In this document: piece by piece, positions 1 to 6,809 of the stretch | Position numbering within the stretch: position 1 is the stretch's first letter | Layout: each line of letters opens with the position of its first letter | Source of the DNA: a virus | DNA: 39,137 nucleotides | Direction: 5' to 3' (one strand) | IMG/VR virus record: IMGVR_UViG_3300018083_000067 | Coordinates: 1-39,137 of that record | The notes under the pieces: model-generated | Database searches by the model: none | Told to the model about the DNA's origin: nothing | The model's input: only the letters and a program-made list of their open reading frames with translations | Made by a program: the position numbers and the translations under genes

Positions 1-351
1 GGATTGGCCAAGAGTGCTCACAGCACTGTTTAGAACCGGATCCTCGTTAATGAGCATAACTTGTTCTTGAAGGATTATGTACGTACCGTACCAGTCAATC
101 CTAGCATCCACGTCAAGCGCGGTAAGCTGTTGAGCTGGGGGATCTACGATACCATTTCCCAAAGGAATAGGTGCAGTAAGCAAGTTCTGATAACGTCTAC
201 GTCTCAGAATATCGCCAGCTTGTTGATCCATGGTAATAGGATAACCCATGGTTGTGTGGATTAAGTCCGGCATTGGTCTTGCTAGCAATTTCATTGATAA
301 TTGCTGCTGAACTGCCGGAGGCAAAATCGAGGTCGTAGTAGGACCACTCAT
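1..351 (-). CDS. Major capsid protein, N4-gp56 family, N-terminal part (runs off the window)
   Basis: Encodes the first 117 residues of the shell subunit of the capsid. The ATG at 351 lies six bases after a GGAGA ribosome site, and the frame stays open to base 1. Seen: an early segment QQLSMKLLARPMPDLIH, then APIPLGNGIVDP, IDWYGTYIILQEQV and NEDPVLNSAVSTLG, in the order typical of N4-gp56 capsid proteins as I remember them. The C-terminal half is at 38745-39137, also minus strand, and the two open frames are in phase if the ends are joined. It follows the scaffold-like gene, the usual scaffold-then-capsid order. Family members have roughly 70-90 more residues between the two parts, so some sequence is probably missing. 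Family call is firm; continuity is inference. Confidence 0.85.
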   Translation of the reverse strand, partial: MSGPTTTSILPPAVQQQLSMKLLARPMPDLIHTTMGYPITMDQQAGDILRRRRYQNLLTAPIPLGNGIVDPPAQQLTALDVDARIDWYGTYIILQEQVMLINEDPVLNSAVSTLGQS

Positions 352-356
352 TTTCA

Positions 357-374
357 ATCTCCGTTATAGGAGAC
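357..374 (-). promoter_or_regulatory. Hairpin masking the capsid gene ribosome site
   Basis: On the minus strand GTCTCC and GGAGAT flank a six-base loop (TATAAC). The 3' arm is the Shine-Dalgarno sequence of the capsid gene, six bases before its ATG. A six-pair helix (five Watson-Crick, one G-T) could hide the site or, because the loop is small, act as a stabiliser. Seen in the sequence; the regulatory role is inference. Confidence 0.4.
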
Positions 375-397
375 GAAGCTAACCATGTAAAGCCGTT

Positions 398-1123
398 TTA
401 CTTGCGAGAAGCTGCAAGAGTTTCTTTCCAAAGCGCAGCTTTTTCCTGTCTCGACATCTTCGAATTGGATAAGGCAGCCGCAGCAGAAACAGCCTCAGAG
501 CGAACCCCTAGACTTCCCAACTTTGGTTTTGTATCTTTTTCATCGACGCGTTTTTGCTCTTGAGACACAGATGCTTTCGTTTTGAAATCTCTTAGCTCTT
601 GTCTTTCTAATTCTTTTTTGATTAGTGAATACACTTTTCTCAAAGGATTGGCAGCTTTCTGTACAGCTTCCTGGTTGTCTTCGTCGTTTCTGATATATTT
701 TTCAATATTTTCAGGCGTAACGACGGTCTTGAAGTCGGCAAATTCTGTGGCTGTCTCAAGTACTTGAAGCTTCTGATTCGCTTCAGCAATCCGCTTATCT
801 TTTTCGTTAAGCTTCTTGTTGAATTGGTTGAAAGCTTTAGCAATATTTTTCCCATCCGGGAATTCTTGTTGCTCTAACTGTCTATAATCATATTCTTCTT
901 CTTCAGGTTCTTGTGAGGTCTGCTTTTGCTGATACTGCGCTTGCATCTGCATCTGCTTCTCATACATTTCTCGTTCTTTCTGTGCTTGCCAAAGTTGCCG
1001 TTCAAGATCCTCTTTAGCCTTTCGAAGCTCTGCAAAACTCTCTTGCGGAGACTTCTTCTCATGGGTTTCTAGAGCCTGGTCGACCACTTCAGGTAATTGG
1101 GTCTGTACTTCTTGTGAACTCAT
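398..1123 (-). CDS. Scaffolding-like coiled-coil protein
   Basis: A 241-residue, strongly charged protein rich in Glu, Gln, Lys and Arg with long predicted helices (roughly residues 30-95 and 100-140) and no hydrophobic core segment. It sits directly upstream of the major capsid gene, the normal place for a scaffold that templates procapsid assembly and leaves before DNA filling. I chose the ATG at 1123 because AAAGGAA lies five bases before it; an in-frame ATG 13 codons upstream (1162) has no ribosome site and would run into the promoter of the opposite-strand gene. The basic C-terminus (MSRQEKAALWKETLAASRK) could be the coat-binding end. Scaffold role rests on composition and position; no sequence motif proves it. 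Confidence 0.65.
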   Translation of the reverse strand: MSSQEVQTQLPEVVDQALETHEKKSPQESFAELRKAKEDLERQLWQAQKEREMYEKQMQMQAQYQQKQTSQEPEEEEYDYRQLEQQEFPDGKNIAKAFNQFNKKLNEKDKRIAEANQKLQVLETATEFADFKTVVTPENIEKYIRNDEDNQEAVQKAANPLRKVYSLIKKELERQELRDFKTKASVSQEQKRVDEKDTKPKLGSLGVRSEAVSAAAALSNSKMSRQEKAALWKETLAASRK

Positions 1124-1162
1124 GCTTTTCCTTTGAGATTGGCGATGTCTCAGTTGCGCCAT

Positions 1163-1193
1163 TTGTCAAAATTGTATTTGACAGCTATATAAT
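1163..1193 (+). promoter_or_regulatory. Sigma70-like promoter for the 1245 gene
   Basis: TTGTCA at 1163-1168, a 17-base spacer, then TATATA at 1186-1191 (TATAAT two bases further, 1188-1193). A second perfect TTGACA lies inside the spacer. It points to the plus-strand gene at 1245 and lies in the gap upstream of the scaffold start. Confidence 0.5.
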
Positions 1194-1244
1194 CACAGGT
1201 ATATATAAATTTTTAAATATATATCAATAAAAAAGTTGAGAAAT

Positions 1245-1706
1245 ATGGTTAGAAATTCTAGCGAGACTTACGGGCAACTAATGGAGAAAGCCCGAAAAAT
1301 GACGGATAGGCAAGAAATCGGCGAGACAATGCCTGCTATTATGGATAAGTTAAAAGAGATTATTGAAGAATGTGTGCAGAAAGAGCACGAAAGAGGGACG
1401 AAAGGCAGATATTACATACATATCTGGGTACAGAAAGAGCCGTATGCCCAGAATGCTTTGCGTATATATCCACAATGCAGAAGAACAAGGCCAAGCCCAT
1501 ATCAAGGACATGACCATTATTTATGGAGTGTTACCGATGGTGGAAATGTAAAATTTGAATGGTGTATCCCAAACAAAGAAACACTCAACTACATCATTGC
1601 CAATCCAAGCAAATTTGATGCCAAGTATGTAGCTATGCTGCGTAAATATTGCGCTGATAAAATTGATAAGATTGAAGATTATATGATAAGTGGGAAGATT
1701 GCTTAA
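1245..1706 (+). CDS. Plus-strand protein of unknown function within the virion gene block
   Basis: A 153-residue protein lying opposite to the surrounding structural genes, with its own promoter-like sequence at 1163-1193. The N-terminal third is helical and charged (METAL-free, one Cys), the middle has aromatic and His-rich stretches (YYIHIWVQKEPYAQNALR; YQGHDHYLWSVT) and the C-terminal third reads like a small alpha/beta domain (FEWCIPNKETLNYIIANPS). I chose the ATG at 1245; a TTG three codons upstream is also in frame and neither has a strong ribosome site. I do not recognise the family. Its opposite orientation, own promoter and isolation suggest a moron, that is a gene expressed independently of the virion operon. 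Confidence 0.6.
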   Translation: MVRNSSETYGQLMEKARKMTDRQEIGETMPAIMDKLKEIIEECVQKEHERGTKGRYYIHIWVQKEPYAQNALRIYPQCRRTRPSPYQGHDHYLWSVTDGGNVKFEWCIPNKETLNYIIANPSKFDAKYVAMLRKYCADKIDKIEDYMISGKIA

Positions 1707-1712
1707 TCTCCC

Positions 1713-1850
1713 CTACCTAACCATTTTAGCTCCCCCAAGATAGAGCGAGCGATTACTATGAGCTGATCCTTGGGATGTCTTGGAAATATAGCCAACTGCG
1801 GGCTTTCTAAGTCCTGGAAGTTTCTTGATCTTTTGGGGGATCATAGTCAT
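1713..1850 (-). CDS. Small basic protein, 45 aa, unknown
   Basis: Begins one base after the stop of the 65-residue protein upstream, so it is probably translationally coupled. Lys/Arg-rich with a short central Gly/Ser part (LRKPAVGYISKTSQGSAHSN); ATG at 1850 with another ATG two codons later. Last of a run of small basic proteins between portal and scaffold. Function unknown; packing inside the head or DNA contact is a guess from charge and position. Confidence 0.5.
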   Translation of the reverse strand: MTMIPQKIKKLPGLRKPAVGYISKTSQGSAHSNRSLYLGGAKMVR

Positions 1851-1851
1851 C

Positions 1852-2049
1852 TTAGCCACCATGTTTTTTCATATGCTTAGCTGCTTCGTGCATATCTTCT
1901 TTTGAATGCTTTTTAGCCTTTTCGACCATGCGAACTGCAACTTTTCTAGAGCCTTTTTTCAGGCTTTTTTCAGACATTTTTGGTTTAACTGCTTTTTCTT
2001 CTTTATGTAAACCCTTAGTACCAGACCAAGGAGCAACTGGTTTGTTCAT
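1852..2049 (-). CDS. Lysine-rich small protein, 65 aa
   Basis: About one third Lys/Arg/His (for example KMSEKSLKKGSRKVAVRMVEKAKKH and a C-terminal HEAAKHMKKHGG), no Cys, predicted helical after residue 25. The ATG at 2049 follows the stop of the previous gene at once. Compositionally close to the 59-residue protein at 20115-20294, which suggests two copies of one kind of basic protein. Possible nucleoid or head-internal protein by charge; not recognised as a family. Confidence 0.6.
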   Translation of the reverse strand: MNKPVAPWSGTKGLHKEEKAVKPKMSEKSLKKGSRKVAVRMVEKAKKHSKEDMHEAAKHMKKHGG

Positions 2050-2050
2050 A

Positions 2051-2173
2051 TTATTTACATCCTTTCATTGCTTTCTTCATCTTAGGAACTTCCTTCTTCA
2101 TCATCTTACCAAACAATTCTTTATCTTGCTTAGCATCGGAATGCTTAGCCTTTGGTTTTGGGCTGTTTTTCAT
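2051..2173 (-). CDS. Very basic 40-aa protein
   Basis: Forty residues with many Lys and Met (FGKMMKKEVPKMKKAMKGCK) ending in a Cys. The ATG at 2173 lies within the 3' end of the preceding frame (29-base overlap), and its stop is one base before the next ATG. Part of the small basic cluster. No family recognised. Confidence 0.5.
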   Translation of the reverse strand: MKNSPKPKAKHSDAKQDKELFGKMMKKEVPKMKKAMKGCK

Positions 2174-2321
2174 TATATCCACCTGATCGGTTATATGATT
2201 TTTCTAATTGCAATGGTGGCTTTCCACCAGGGGCTCTAAATCTTGGCACTGTCTCATTGAGATTGCTAGATTTTGGTACAGAAGGTTTGACTGCTTCTGG
2301 GATGATCTTGATTCTTGACAT
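2145..2321 (-). CDS. Small proline-rich basic protein, 58 aa
   Basis: Fifty-eight residues, Pro/Lys/Ser-rich and probably disordered (VKPSVPKSSNLNETVPRFR; PGGKPPLQLEKSYN). AAAGGATAATATC precedes the ATG at 2321, giving a plausible ribosome site. Overlaps the next small gene by 29 bases in another frame; both are kept because each has the cluster's basic composition and a usable start. Function unknown. Confidence 0.5.
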   Translation of the reverse strand: MSRIKIIPEAVKPSVPKSSNLNETVPRFRAPGGKPPLQLEKSYNRSGGYNEKQPKTKG

Positions 2322-2399
2322 GATATTATCCTTTAAAAAGGTGGGTTTCTATTTAACATACCGTCAAGGATATGCCAACACCTTACTCCCCACACAAAT

Positions 2400-2609
2400 T
2401 TATTTATTATTCATCTTTTCGCGAGTATATGGCTTATGAGCTAAAGCACGATCGTCTTTTGCATCGATCTTCTTTCTTACTTGCTCATAACTATTGCTTG
2501 CGCCAGCTGGGGGCTTTGGATCGACATTCTCTTTAATTGGAGAATAATGCGCCCCGGTATTACCTTTACCGCCACCACCCATCGATGTATTCTTATAGCT
2601 CTGTCCCAT
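2400..2609 (-). CDS. Glycine-rich small protein after the portal gene, 69 aa
   Basis: Overlaps the portal stop by 17 bases, so it is almost certainly co-translated with it. The N-terminus is Gly-rich (MGGGGKGNTGAHYSP), the rest charged and probably disordered (YEQVRKKIDAKDDRALAHK). Position between portal and scaffold fits a small head or portal-associated protein. No family recognised. Confidence 0.55.
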   Translation of the reverse strand: MGQSYKNTSMGGGGKGNTGAHYSPIKENVDPKPPAGASNSYEQVRKKIDAKDDRALAHKPYTREKMNNK

Positions 2610-4629
2610 TTCGAACCTCTTGTTGTTTTAATTCTTTCTCATCTTGTCTTTTTGTAATATTTTCTATCAACTGAAAAACCTTTACAAAGTTGTCAACACC
2701 CATAGTTTCAACTTCCTTCGCAGCTTTAATTTCATCCAAGTGAGCAGATGCAAGCTCGTGTTTAGATTTATTATGTGCAGTTGCAATCTGGAATTGTTCT
2801 AAGTGTCCTTTTTGAATACGTTCTTGTGCAAGTGCACGATCGCTCATTGCCTTAGATTGTAAGCTCTCATTGACAATTCTTTGGTTTTCCATTTGCAACT
2901 CAGCCATCTTCTGTTCTTGTTGCTGTTGGGCTTCTTGTTGTTTCTTAATGCCTTCGATCATCTTATCTTTATCTTGCAGGTCAACATCGCTAAGCAACTG
3001 ATCGATAGGTATAGGTAAACCGTCTTTCCATAATTGGTATTTCTGAGCAAAAGCTAATTGTCTCGTGGTATTAGTAAGCTGCGCATTTGCAACAACTGCG
3101 TCATACTTTTGGAAAGATTTGTCACAGAATTCATTGGTCGGCTCTTCAGCAAGCATCCTTCGGATTTTTCCAAGAGTATAGTTCTTCTGAATAATAGCCC
3201 AATGTAAACGTCCAGCATTTCTCTGGGATAGGTCAAGATTATCGAACAATTCTTGCAATGTTGTGAGCGCTGCCCCTTGACGTAATTGCTCAGTGATACC
3301 AACATCCGAATCTTCCGCTTGCCCAAGCAATTCTGGGGTGACGCCCGCAAGGGACTGAACATTTTCTTTATATCGTGCAGTAACTTCGAAGTTCGCAGGG
3401 TTGATATTAGCTCCTGGCTTGTCCACGATAGCATTCAATCTTCCTTTCTTCAAATATCTTACTTTACCCGGTCCCACCTTAAATGCGTCACTATCATCAA
3501 TAAGCGCATCTTCCTCCACATCCACACCAGAGAATTGTGCAGCAAGTAAATCACTCTCTAATTGTGTCCTGTAGTTCAAAAGGTATTGAGAATCACGAAT
3601 ATTTCTAATAATCCCTTGATAGCGAAACGAATAGTTGTTATTAGCAAGATCGTGATACCCGACAAAAGGAGTAAAGGGATACATATCCACTCCCAAAGGA
3701 TTTGGCCCATCATAAAAACATACTCCATTGATAATAATCGCTAGATGTACTGTAGGAACCTTTTCTTTCACAATGACAATTTTAGGAAATTGATGCTTTA
3801 ACCTATCCATTTCATCTTTCGTGAAATCTACTTCTGTACTTTCGTATGTCTCAGGGTCTACGATGAAAGTCCCCATGCGCTCTGCTTGATACCAATATTC
3901 ATCCCAAGCAAGGAAACCCTTTCTTCGAATGTTATATTGCTGCGGCATGAAAGTAAATTTAGTATCAAAATAGGCTTGATCATTGAGCATGTCAATATCG
4001 GAAGCACGCTCAGGAATAAGTTGTTTAACTTGCTCTTTGTGTAGATATTTCCTAGTGCGAATAAACTGGCAATCGCTCAATCCCATGTCGCGCCAAAAAG
4101 CATCCATCATTATCATATCACCACTGAGCATCTCAGTCCGCAAGTCGCCACAGATAGGATCGTTCCTGTAGTCTATCCACGAATGCATTAATGAAAGTCC
4201 GGTGATAACTGCACCTTCTTTAAAACATGAGCTTATAGTGTTGTACGTGTCATCGAGATTGTAGGCTGATTGGATAATCTTTGTAGCTTGGCTAGATGTA
4301 TGCGAGCTGCTTCCATGAACTGGAACCATTTGTGTGGCTTTTCGGTATTGGCGTTGTCTGCCACATACCATATTCGCCACAGGCATACTATTGTTGAATA
4401 TCCACTTTTGATGCTCGTAACTTAATCCAGAATATTGATTAAGGTAGCGTTGATCGCCAAGATAGACCTTTCTATCAATACATTGTTCATAGTGAAAGAG
4501 TTGCCAAGCAGAAAGGTTTTGTTGGTAACGTGAATCTGCCTCGTTGACAATACCACGATCACCGTCTTTATAATATGTCTGATATACGTTAGGAACGACT
4601 TGACTGCGTTCCAGCATTCCACTGGTCAA
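2593..4629 (-). CDS. Portal protein, P22-like
   Basis: The 678-residue protein that forms the dodecameric ring at the DNA-entry vertex, docking the terminase and then the neck. Length and gene position fit the P22-type portal family, which is larger than the siphovirus type. Seen: an N-terminal helical part, a segment around NIRDSQYLLNYRTQLESDL (stem and crown region), a GVTPELLGQAEDSDVG loop and a Gln/Glu-rich coiled-coil tail (about residues 540-670). The start is a TTG at 4629, six bases after AAGGAAGG; the next ATG (4617) is 18 bases from that site. That ribosome site lies in the arm of a 12-bp inverted repeat. First gene of the head operon. Family call good, start choice moderate. Confidence 0.85.
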   Translation of the reverse strand: MTSGMLERSQVVPNVYQTYYKDGDRGIVNEADSRYQQNLSAWQLFHYEQCIDRKVYLGDQRYLNQYSGLSYEHQKWIFNNSMPVANMVCGRQRQYRKATQMVPVHGSSSHTSSQATKIIQSAYNLDDTYNTISSCFKEGAVITGLSLMHSWIDYRNDPICGDLRTEMLSGDMIMMDAFWRDMGLSDCQFIRTRKYLHKEQVKQLIPERASDIDMLNDQAYFDTKFTFMPQQYNIRRKGFLAWDEYWYQAERMGTFIVDPETYESTEVDFTKDEMDRLKHQFPKIVIVKEKVPTVHLAIIINGVCFYDGPNPLGVDMYPFTPFVGYHDLANNNYSFRYQGIIRNIRDSQYLLNYRTQLESDLLAAQFSGVDVEEDALIDDSDAFKVGPGKVRYLKKGRLNAIVDKPGANINPANFEVTARYKENVQSLAGVTPELLGQAEDSDVGITEQLRQGAALTTLQELFDNLDLSQRNAGRLHWAIIQKNYTLGKIRRMLAEEPTNEFCDKSFQKYDAVVANAQLTNTTRQLAFAQKYQLWKDGLPIPIDQLLSDVDLQDKDKMIEGIKKQQEAQQQQEQKMAELQMENQRIVNESLQSKAMSDRALAQERIQKGHLEQFQIATAHNKSKHELASAHLDEIKAAKEVETMGVDNFVKVFQLIENITKRQDEKELKQQEVRNGTEL

Positions 4630-4632
4630 GAG

Positions 4633-4669
4633 CAACCTTCCTTTTTTGCTTTAATGTAAAGGAAGGTTG
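4633..4669 (-). repeat. Perfect 12-bp inverted repeat holding the portal ribosome site
   Basis: CAACCTTCCTTT and AAAGGAAGGTTG are exact complements separated by 13 bases. On the minus strand the second arm contains the AAGGAAGG ribosome site of the portal gene. No T-run follows, so it is not an intrinsic terminator. It may mask translation, stabilise the message, or be an operator, since the likely promoter overlaps it. Confidence 0.75.
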
Positions 4670-4696
4670 TATATAATTCAAATTTTATATTTACAA
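4668..4696 (-). promoter_or_regulatory. Candidate promoter of the head operon
   Basis: On the minus strand TTGTAA (4691-4696), 17 bases, TATACA (4668-4673); each hexamer matches four of six consensus bases. Transcription would start about 4661, inside the first arm of the inverted repeat that covers the portal leader. Confidence 0.35.
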
Positions 4697-4720
4697 CATA
4701 TTAATCATTATATTTATAAA

Positions 4721-4776
4721 AGCAGAAATTGGGATTCGAACCCAAATCTTCAAGTTTTCAGCTTGCTATTTTCCAC
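4721..4776 (-). tRNA. tRNA-Phe(GAA)-like element lacking a D arm (degenerate tRNA or attachment-site remnant)
   Basis: The 3' half is textbook: anticodon arm GCAAG-CTGAAAA-CTTGA (anticodon GAA, four pairs plus one mismatch), a four-base variable loop, T arm TTGGG-TTCGAAT-CCCAA and a 3' acceptor strand TTTCTGC. The only good 5' acceptor, GTGGAAA (five Watson-Crick and two G-T pairs), lies three bases before the anticodon stem, leaving no room for a D arm. The discriminator base would be T, unusual for Phe, and no CCA is encoded. Either a truncated tRNA, a true D-armless tRNA, or the tRNA 3' half typical of phage attachment sites. Confidence 0.45.
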
Positions 4777-4837
4777 GACCTCAACTGCGTACGACAGCCA
4801 ACGTTTCTCGTGAACCATTTAAACTATTCCCGCGTAA

Positions 4838-5080
4838 TTATTCTTTATCTTTGAATGCCACATCATTTGGGTCATAAAAAGATGAAATGTATTCACGTCC
4901 CGCGGTAATGTTTCGCTGTGCTCTAATCTCTGGATTTTTCCAAGTCCAACATTCACCACCCAAATCTTGAAAGCAAACCCAAAGTAATTCATGTTCAATA
5001 CCTTGATCAATTAAAGCATGGGCTAAACCTTTGCCTTTTGGGGTGAAAATTGGAATAGGTGGGTTTAGTTGGATGATCAT
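4838..5080 (-). CDS. Conserved-type phage protein of unknown function, 80 aa
   Basis: Starts MIIQLNPPIPIFTPKGKG, a beginning I associate with short phage proteins of unknown role (an 'LNPPIP...TPKGKGLAH' family), followed by LLWVCFQDLGGECWTW and PEIRAQRNITAGRE. Its ATG at 5080 overlaps the upstream stop as TAATG, after AAGGAAAA. Lies at the promoter-distal end of the accessory operon, beside the tRNA-like element. Function unknown. Confidence 0.7.
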   Translation of the reverse strand: MIIQLNPPIPIFTPKGKGLAHALIDQGIEHELLWVCFQDLGGECWTWKNPEIRAQRNITAGREYISSFYDPNDVAFKDKE

Positions 5081-5292
5081 TATTTTTCCTTAACAAAATC
5101 GAATGTATTAATCAAATCTTGTATTCCTTGAAATTCTTTTAGGTATTTTTCATTTAATCTAGGGATAAATGATTTTTTATTCTTTAGAAAAAGAATATTA
5201 TATTCAGTAAGTCGATTAAGTTCTTCAAGAAATTCTAATAGAGTCTTACTTTCTTGAATCGTAAGCTCCTGTTTCTTTATTAAACATTCCAT
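5080..5292 (-). CDS. Helical small protein, 70 aa, unknown
   Basis: Charged, Leu-rich helical protein (QELTIQESKTLLEFLEEL). I chose the ATG at 5292 with AGGA four bases ahead; an in-frame start ten codons upstream would lie deeper inside the preceding gene. It overlaps the previous gene by 47 bases and the next by a TAATG. No family recognised. Confidence 0.5.
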   Translation of the reverse strand: MECLIKKQELTIQESKTLLEFLEELNRLTEYNILFLKNKKSFIPRLNEKYLKEFQGIQDLINTFDFVKEK

Positions 5293-5503
5293 CCTGCGCA
5301 TAAGGCCAATAAGAACCATCATCCATTAATTTTGGGTCAAATTTGTCATCACAATGCACAATATCGGGATACTCACTTCTTATTCTTTGATAGACTGCAT
5401 TAAAGCTGCTAGGGGCATAGGTTGATCGCCTATCACAATAGCGTCGCGCCCAATGAAGGAGATTTATTAAATCATCTTTGTCTATTTCCATTTTATCATT
5501 CAT
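5246..5503 (-). CDS. Phage accessory protein, 85 aa, unknown
   Basis: Contains IDKDDLINLLHWARRYCDRRSTY and a C-terminal FDPKLMDDGSYWPYAQDGMF; the former reads as a helix with conserved-looking aromatic and Arg positions seen in small phage hypothetical proteins. ATG at 5503 just after the preceding stop; a TTG four codons upstream overlaps that stop. Function unknown. Confidence 0.6.
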   Translation of the reverse strand: MNDKMEIDKDDLINLLHWARRYCDRRSTYAPSSFNAVYQRIRSEYPDIVHCDDKFDPKLMDDGSYWPYAQDGMFNKETGAYDSRK

Positions 5504-5504
5504 A

Positions 5505-5912
5505 TCAATTATCAAACCCTATAATCACTCTAATATTTCTTTCATCTTCTTTTGATAATGATCCACACCATGAACATAATCTGGGAATAATTTCCTCACA
5601 AAAAATCTTAAAATAACATTTATCCAAACCCACAAGTTCCCAAGGTGCTGCAAGGATTTCATTAAGATAAGCATGAGTGATAGAATGATCGGAGCAATCA
5701 TAAAAATGCTGGTCAACAGAAGAATCTTCAGGAACTCTACGATCTTCAAATTGTGGTTTAATTAAACTATTTCCATAATTTCGAACGTTAGCCAAGAACG
5801 CAAATAATAAATAATTCCTGTCATCTGGCAATAATCTTTCATCTATCTCAATCTTTTGCCACTTCCCTTCTTTATTTTTTTGCTCAAAGTATAGATGAAT
5901 GTCACACCCCAT
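5505..5912 (-). CDS. MGCDIH-family phage protein, 135 aa
   Basis: Opens with MGCDIHLYFEQKNKEGKW and has RNYLLFAFLANVRNYG, then a block around PEDSSVDQHFYDCSDHSITH. The MGCDIH-x-E opening followed by 'Y-LF--LA-VRN' is a pattern I know from uncharacterised phage proteins. Conserved Cys3, Asp4 and His6, plus later Asp/His residues, look like a possible metal site, but no activity is known to me. In the middle of the minus-strand accessory operon with near-zero spacing to both neighbours. Confidence 0.7.
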   Translation of the reverse strand: MGCDIHLYFEQKNKEGKWQKIEIDERLLPDDRNYLLFAFLANVRNYGNSLIKPQFEDRRVPEDSSVDQHFYDCSDHSITHAYLNEILAAPWELVGLDKCYFKIFCEEIIPRLCSWCGSLSKEDERNIRVIIGFDN

Positions 5913-5917
5913 AACAA

Positions 5918-6226
5918 TTAACCTTTTTTAGCTTGTTCATCATGAATCTTTTCCAATCGCTTATATAGATTTCCGAATCTTGCCTTAACAGTAGCTAGTT
6001 TACCCCCGCTAGTCTCAGCTAATTTAGATATCAGGTAAACTGTGCGAATCATTCGTATAGTTGAAACTTGATCTTTTCCAACATAATCTTCCACCCAATC
6101 AGCATTTTCCTCAATATCGTATAATTCGGTTAAAGGGATGGTGCATTCTAGGAATGTAATTAAAGTTCTAACATCGAATACTTCTAGGAATTCATTAATT
6201 TCTTGTTGTAAGTCTTTTTTAGCCAT
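5918..6226 (-). CDS. Helical protein, 102 aa, unknown
   Basis: Predicted all-helical and acidic in its first half (EFLEVFDVRTLITFLECT), basic at the C-terminus (LYKRLEKIHDEQAKKG). Tight spacing: the upstream gene stops one base before its ATG at 6226. No motif recognised. Confidence 0.6.
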   Translation of the reverse strand: MAKKDLQQEINEFLEVFDVRTLITFLECTIPLTELYDIEENADWVEDYVGKDQVSTIRMIRTVYLISKLAETSGGKLATVKARFGNLYKRLEKIHDEQAKKG

Positions 6227-6430
6227 CTAACCCTTATTTTTATAGTCAGTTTCGTAGAATCCAGAGCCTTTGAAGTGAATGCCTGCTGGAGAACTTATCA
6301 TTTTAGAAAGTGATTCTTTTTTATCTGTTCTAATCCAACAGAGTTGGCAATATAATTCATCAGGATTAGTATTTCCTAAAACTTCATGGATATTTCCACA
6401 TTTTGTACATTTATAGTCATACATCGGCAT
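6227..6430 (-). CDS. FmdB-type zinc-ribbon protein, 67 aa
   Basis: The sequence MPMYDYKCTKCGNIHEV, a second pair CQLC, and the tail PAGIHFKGSGFYETDYKNKG match the FmdB family of small zinc ribbons found in bacteria and phages: two CxxC knuckles, then the 'AGIHFKGSGFYxTDY' signature. Cys8/Cys11 and Cys33/Cys36 would bind one zinc. The role of these proteins is unclear; transcription-related regulation has been proposed. Overlaps the next upstream gene by 14 bases. Confidence 0.85.
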   Translation of the reverse strand: MPMYDYKCTKCGNIHEVLGNTNPDELYCQLCWIRTDKKESLSKMISSPAGIHFKGSGFYETDYKNKG

Positions 6431-6695
6431 TATTTTTATCCATTTCCAATATTGAAAAATTAAATATTCTATTTAAATATTCTGAAAATTCCGAATTTGT
6501 AAAAGATTTCCCATGAAGAAAAACATTAAGGACAATATCTTTTTTTAATCTATCAAGTAATCTTTCAGCTGTTTCTTGATTTAAATGAAAATCATTCCAT
6601 CTTCTACTATAATCAAATAATTCTTCAGATGTATCAAACCATTTTCCTTGAAAATAAAAATTCTTTTCATTTTTTAAATTAATATCGTCATTCAT
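6417..6695 (-). CDS. Accessory protein, 92 aa, unknown
   Basis: Contains NFYFQGKWFDTSEELFDYSRRW and a helical C-terminal half. I chose the ATG at 6695; the frame extends 14 codons upstream but those overlap the 39-residue zinc protein. Function unknown. Confidence 0.55.
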   Translation of the reverse strand: MNDDINLKNEKNFYFQGKWFDTSEELFDYSRRWNDFHLNQETAERLLDRLKKDIVLNVFLHGKSFTNSEFSEYLNRIFNFSILEMDKNNADV

Positions 6696-6807
6696 AATAA
6701 GTTCCAGTTTGAGTAAACATACATTCGCAAAAAGCACAAAAGATAGTTTGACTAGGATAAATCAATTTATATTTATTTCCGCAGCGTGGGCATATGTAAA
6801 GATACAT
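6688..6807 (-). CDS. Mini zinc-ribbon protein, 39 aa
   Basis: Thirty-nine residues with two Cys pairs, YICPRCGNKYK and IFCAFCECMF, spaced like a single zinc ribbon. ATG at 6807; its stop overlaps the next start by eight bases. Neighbour of the FmdB-type ribbon, with which it may have a common origin. Function unknown. Confidence 0.55.
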   Translation of the reverse strand: MYLYICPRCGNKYKLIYPSQTIFCAFCECMFTQTGTYYE

Positions 6808-6809
6808 AG

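Noticed and set aside
1928-2439. Two plus-strand hydrophobic open frames opposite the small basic genes
   Set aside because: Lys-rich genes read backwards give Phe/Leu-rich frames; no start signals, and the minus-strand genes touch end to end.
4758-4815. A longer tRNA reading that includes TACG-CAGTTGAGGT-CGTG as D arm
   Set aside because: It leaves seven unpaired bases before the anticodon stem and no 5' acceptor strand that pairs with the 3' strand.
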